Assembly (NCBI RefSeq): GCF_002764115.1
Contig: NZ_CP017944.1
Location: forward strand, 62,001-126,000
Length of the DNA: 64,000 bases
Direction of reading: 5' to 3'
Source of the DNA: Phyllobacterium zundukense
Lineage (GTDB): Bacteria > Pseudomonadota > Alphaproteobacteria > Rhizobiales > Rhizobiaceae
A program made the translations under genes and the position numbers. Positions 61,499-64,000 of the stretch are shown piece after piece (positions within the stretch are counted from its first letter, which is position 1; each line of letters starts with the position of its first letter). The notes beneath the pieces are model-generated. The model saw only the letters and a list, made by a program, of their open reading frames with translations, was not told where the DNA came from and searched no databases.

Positions 61499-62440
61499 CT
61501 AGTCCATCGGCAGCTGGCGTGCATTCCATTGGCTTTTTGGAACCGCGCCTCCAATGGCAAAACTGAAGGAAATCACTTTCGTTGTATCAGCATCGACTTG
61601 GCACTTGAATTCGACATTGTACCAGTTCGTTCTGCTGCGGAAGGCTCCACCCTTGGCAATCAGGACGTCATTTGTAATGACTCCGCCAGCGGGTCCATAG
61701 GGCACAAGAATGTCGGCATAGGAACCGAGAGCTTGTCGCCGAATCTGGTCCAGTGCCTCGGTATAGCAAAGCTGCCGGATACGCCCTTTTCGTGGTAGTT
61801 TGCCGATTGTCTGCATGATCCTGGGATCAAATAATCCCTTTGGTGAAAAGATATCTCGTGCGTCAACCTGTTGGTTACTGCGCTGTTTGGGCTTGGTTTC
61901 CGACGGTTTCGAAGTCTGACTTGTCTCATCATTCTTTTGTTTGGGGGCTGGTACGCTTCGGATGTTGTCCGACGTTTGTTGGGTCGGCGGCTCTTTCGCC
62001 TCCCTGGGTTCAGTAGCGGCATTAACTTCTGCAGGTGCTGGCTTGGTTTTAGGCAGCACTTCACGCGTAGTGATCTCTGTTTTTGATTCTGCTGATGAGG
62101 CATTCTCGGAGGCAGGCAAATCGCCTTGCGTCTCGCTCTGGCCCGCCGCAGGCAATGTTGGTTCAGTTGTTTTCTGTTCAGTCTGCGCGGCGGCCGACTC
62201 GAACGCCAGCGGGCGCAGCGGTTTCGCATGGTTCTTGGCGGGCTCTGTCTGCGGCTTTTCTTCGGGCTTGGGCGACGGCGGCGAAACAAGCTCAACCTTG
62301 ACATCCTGCTCTTTGGGTGGTGGCGAAGGCTCAAAACGCAGGTGAACCAGCAGCAAAACCGCCACCGATAGATGCAAGGCAACTGACGCCACCGCGCCCC
62401 ATCCGATTCCTTCCCACAACTTGTTGGCAGACTGTTGCAT
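61499..62440 (-). CDS. DUF930 domain protein with TonB-like N-terminal half
   Basis: The 313-residue protein has one N-terminal membrane helix (GAVASVALHLSVAVLLLVHL), a long Pro/Lys/Glu/Thr-rich periplasmic linker (about residues 38-185, typical of TonB or TolA spacers) and a C-terminal globular domain that I recognise as DUF930: FDPRIMQTIGKLPRKGRIRQ then LCYTEALDQIRRQALGSYAD, with two cysteines. No ExbB/ExbD genes are near, and the C-terminus is not a TonB domain. It is probably an envelope protein of unknown function; the linker implies that it spans part of the periplasm. Confidence 0.8.
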   Translation of the reverse strand: MQQSANKLWEGIGWGAVASVALHLSVAVLLLVHLRFEPSPPPKEQDVKVELVSPPSPKPEEKPQTEPAKNHAKPLRPLAFESAAAQTEQKTTEPTLPAAGQSETQGDLPASENASSAESKTEITTREVLPKTKPAPAEVNAATEPREAKEPPTQQTSDNIRSVPAPKQKNDETSQTSKPSETKPKQRSNQQVDARDIFSPKGLFDPRIMQTIGKLPRKGRIRQLCYTEALDQIRRQALGSYADILVPYGPAGGVITNDVLIAKGGAFRSRTNWYNVEFKCQVDADTTKVISFSFAIGGAVPKSQWNARQLPMD

Positions 62441-62589
62441 TGCTCAAACGATAATGGACCGCATATGCGCAACTTAGGCGCCTGAGCGGCTCTCAACAAG
62501 TAAGCGAACAAACTGCAGCCCTAGCATGACTGATGAGCGCATTTTGATTGGAGCCTCATGGCCATTGGTGCCGCAGTTCCGCTTCTCCG

Positions 62590-63258
62590 CTAACCGACGA
62601 TGGCAAATGCATCTCGCGTCGAACCTGTGGAGCTTTTGACTGGCTTTTGCCCGATCCACTGAACATGCCGCTCAAGCACGGCAACGGCATTGTCGATATT
62701 GCCCTGCCGCAAAAAACCCAGGATCGCCCGATGATCATGATCGGTCCGCACTTCCCAATCGGACCGCCAGGCGGAAAACAAAAACCGTGCGCTCACAGAA
62801 TGAAGATCATCAATCGCGGCCAACAAGCGCGGCATTGCACATGGAACGAGGATCAACCGGTGAAACCGCCGGTTTGCCTCCTCCCAGGAGCGCACATCGC
62901 GGGAATTGTCCCCGGCAACGGTTGCCTCTTCGGCCTGTTCGAGAATTGACGATGTCAAATGCGGAGCCGCCTGCCGAAGCGCAAGTCCCTCGAGCTCAGC
63001 GCGCATCAGCGCCACTTCCCGCACCTCCTTCAGATCGAAGGAAGCAACCCGTACACCCCGGCGGGGTTCGCTGACCGCCAGTCCCTGCGCCTCCAGTTTG
63101 CGGAAGGCTTCCCGAACCGGCACATGGCTCGCGCCGAATTCCTCAGCAATGTGATCCTGCCGCAGTTTCGCCCCCGGTTCCAACTGGCCGGTTACGATCC
63201 TGTCGGCAAGGATACGGCTGATGCGGTTGGCGATTGTATCTTCATTCGTTGCGGTCAT
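62590..63258 (-). CDS. GntR-family transcriptional regulator (FCD subfamily)
   Basis: The 222-residue protein has a winged helix (IANRISRILADRIVTGQLEP, HIAEEFGASHVPVREAFRKL, about residues 8-70) and an FCD domain (EVALMRAELEGLALRQAAPH, WEEANRRFHRLILVPCAMPR, DHRAILGFLRQGNIDNAVAV). No metabolic gene lies directly beside it: DUF930 is upstream on the same strand with a gap and a DUF4406-like gene follows. The regulated genes may lie elsewhere. Confidence 0.92.
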   Translation of the reverse strand: MTATNEDTIANRISRILADRIVTGQLEPGAKLRQDHIAEEFGASHVPVREAFRKLEAQGLAVSEPRRGVRVASFDLKEVREVALMRAELEGLALRQAAPHLTSSILEQAEEATVAGDNSRDVRSWEEANRRFHRLILVPCAMPRLLAAIDDLHSVSARFLFSAWRSDWEVRTDHDHRAILGFLRQGNIDNAVAVLERHVQWIGQKPVKSSTGSTRDAFAIVG

Positions 63259-63381
63259 GTTTTATAGATATTTTGCTTGCGAAGGCCTGTCGAGCCCGCA
63301 CAAATCTTTTCCGCATCTAACGCTGTGGGGCTCGTATAAGAAACGATATCACCCGACCGGAGCAGAGGCTGTCCATTCGGG

Positions 63382-63747
63382 TTACGGGTATTCCGAACAA
63401 CCGGGCACATCTTCCAATCGGTAGTAAACCGGAATACCGCGTTCCTCGGCAATACGGACGTCATTGTCTGCACCTTTTGACGCACCTGGAAGCCGCAGCA
63501 CGGCATCACAGAGCTGCAAAAGCCTGCCGGCAACCGGGTGAAAAATCTCTTCATAGAGATCATCGCCAACTTTGCGTCCCCCGGCCGCGCCCCACACAGG
63601 GAGTGCTACCCACTCGCCGATCATCGGCAAATGCCCAGCTTTAAAGAGCGCATAAGACGGATGCTCGAGCCGCTTCAAATTTTCCTGCATCTTCAACACA
63701 TCGTCGCCGGTACCAGAACGATACGGGCCTGCAATGAGAATGAGCAT
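63382..63747 (-). CDS. Small nucleoside deoxyribosyltransferase-like (DUF4406-type) protein
   Basis: A 121-residue protein that starts MLILIAGPYRSGTGDDVLKM and continues HPSYALFKAGHLPMIGEWVA, with CDAVLRLPGASKGADNDVRI and IAEERGIPVYYRLEDVPG near the end. This resembles the nucleoside 2-deoxyribosyltransferase-like fold of DUF4406 proteins (AGPY start, LPG-S-G-D motif). ATG 63747 has GGAGAAAAATTC upstream; the longer frame to 63768 adds six unlikely residues. The function is unknown. It is divergent from a DeoR-family gene. Confidence 0.75.
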   Translation of the reverse strand: MLILIAGPYRSGTGDDVLKMQENLKRLEHPSYALFKAGHLPMIGEWVALPVWGAAGGRKVGDDLYEEIFHPVAGRLLQLCDAVLRLPGASKGADNDVRIAEERGIPVYYRLEDVPGCSEYP

Positions 63748-63837
63748 GAATTTTTCTCCATTATACACGATTATTCCTGAATTTTCTGGAATTTATCTAA
63801 AATTCATGTAACTTCGTGAAGAGTCAAGGAGAATCTG

Positions 63838-64000
63838 ATGCTAACCATCCAAAGGCGAGCCCTTATCTCGGCTCGATTAAATCGCGACGGACAGCTCGTC
63901 GCCAAGCTTCTGGCGGACGAACTGAATCTTTCCGAAGACACTATCCGGCGTGATCTAAGGGAAATGGCGGCTGAGGGACTGCTTAAACGCGTTCACGGCG
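63838..64000 (+). CDS. DeoR-family transcriptional regulator, N-terminal part (cut by window edge)
   Basis: The last 163 bases encode the start of a DeoR/GlpR regulator: MLTIQRRALISARLNRDGQL, then VAKLLADELNLSEDTIRRDL and REMAAEGLLKRVHG, the standard DeoR winged helix. An AAGGAGA site at 63825-63832 lies six bases before the ATG. The frame is open to the window end. Such regulators usually control sugar or nucleoside use, and its target is likely just beyond base 64000. Confidence 0.9.
   Translation, partial: MLTIQRRALISARLNRDGQLVAKLLADELNLSEDTIRRDLREMAAEGLLKRVHG

Noticed and set aside
1..64000. CRISPR array, tRNA/rRNA genes, transposase or integrase
   Set aside because: No regularly spaced repeats, no tRNA-like TTC-containing arm with CCA end, and no DDE, serine or tyrosine recombinase motif noticed in any frame.

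Overview
The window reads as part of a secondary replicon (chromid or megaplasmid) of an alphaproteobacterium in the order Hyphomicrobiales (Rhizobiales). The main evidence is a complete repA-repB-repC cassette (6.3-10.2 kb, minus strand) with a small antisense RNA between repB and repC, the arrangement typical of large Rhizobiaceae, Phyllobacteriaceae and Brucellaceae replicons. The high density of ABC uptake systems, each with its own LysR, LacI, IclR or GntR regulator, fits the same group. I cannot name the genus from sequence alone; Phyllobacterium, Mesorhizobium or Ochrobactrum-like relatives are plausible.

Layout. 0-6 kb: an operon with a GntR regulator, a PLP-dependent transsulfuration-type lyase and a cut-off sugar-binding protein; a non-coding stretch with a 159 bp palindromic element and a 245 bp hairpin-dense segment that may encode a structured RNA; then an MlrC metallopeptidase, a RidA protein and a truncated sensor protein. 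6.3-10.7 kb: repABC and its control region. 10.6-16.1 kb: a decayed accessory island with a twice-frameshifted DUF2235 hydrolase, a broken HNH protein, about 1.1 kb without genes, an intact nucleotidyltransferase-HEPN fusion protein, and the joined remains of an enolase-superfamily dehydratase and a luciferase-like monooxygenase. 16.2-19.7 kb: acyl-CoA synthetase, IclR regulator and a PPC/DUF296 protein.

19.7-36 kb: carbohydrate uptake. A LacI regulator faces a CUT1 sugar ABC operon that ends with a sugar-phosphate isomerase-like protein and a Gfo/Idh/MocA dehydrogenase. Then come tex, an aldo/keto reductase, and on the other strand ugpBAEC followed by a second isomerase-like TIM barrel. 36.3-42.4 kb: glutathione transferase, gamma-glutamyltransferase, aminotransferase with LysR regulator, and a divergent ureohydrolase.

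42.5-50.5 kb: a nitrogen-compound block with a polar amino acid ABC importer, a polyamine-type ABC importer, a nitrilase-family amidase and an FAD amine/amino acid oxidase. With the ureohydrolase this suggests uptake and stepwise breakdown of a guanidino or polyamine-like compound (inference). 50.5-57.9 kb: LysR regulator facing a Liv-type importer operon that ends in a GMC alcohol dehydrogenase. 57.9-64 kb: Rieske-FAD reductase, Ogt, a Fic protein with a C-terminal winged helix and a repeated 10-mer in its own promoter, a DUF930 protein, a GntR regulator, a DUF4406-like protein and the start of a DeoR regulator. I saw no tRNA, rRNA, CRISPR array, transposase or integrase.
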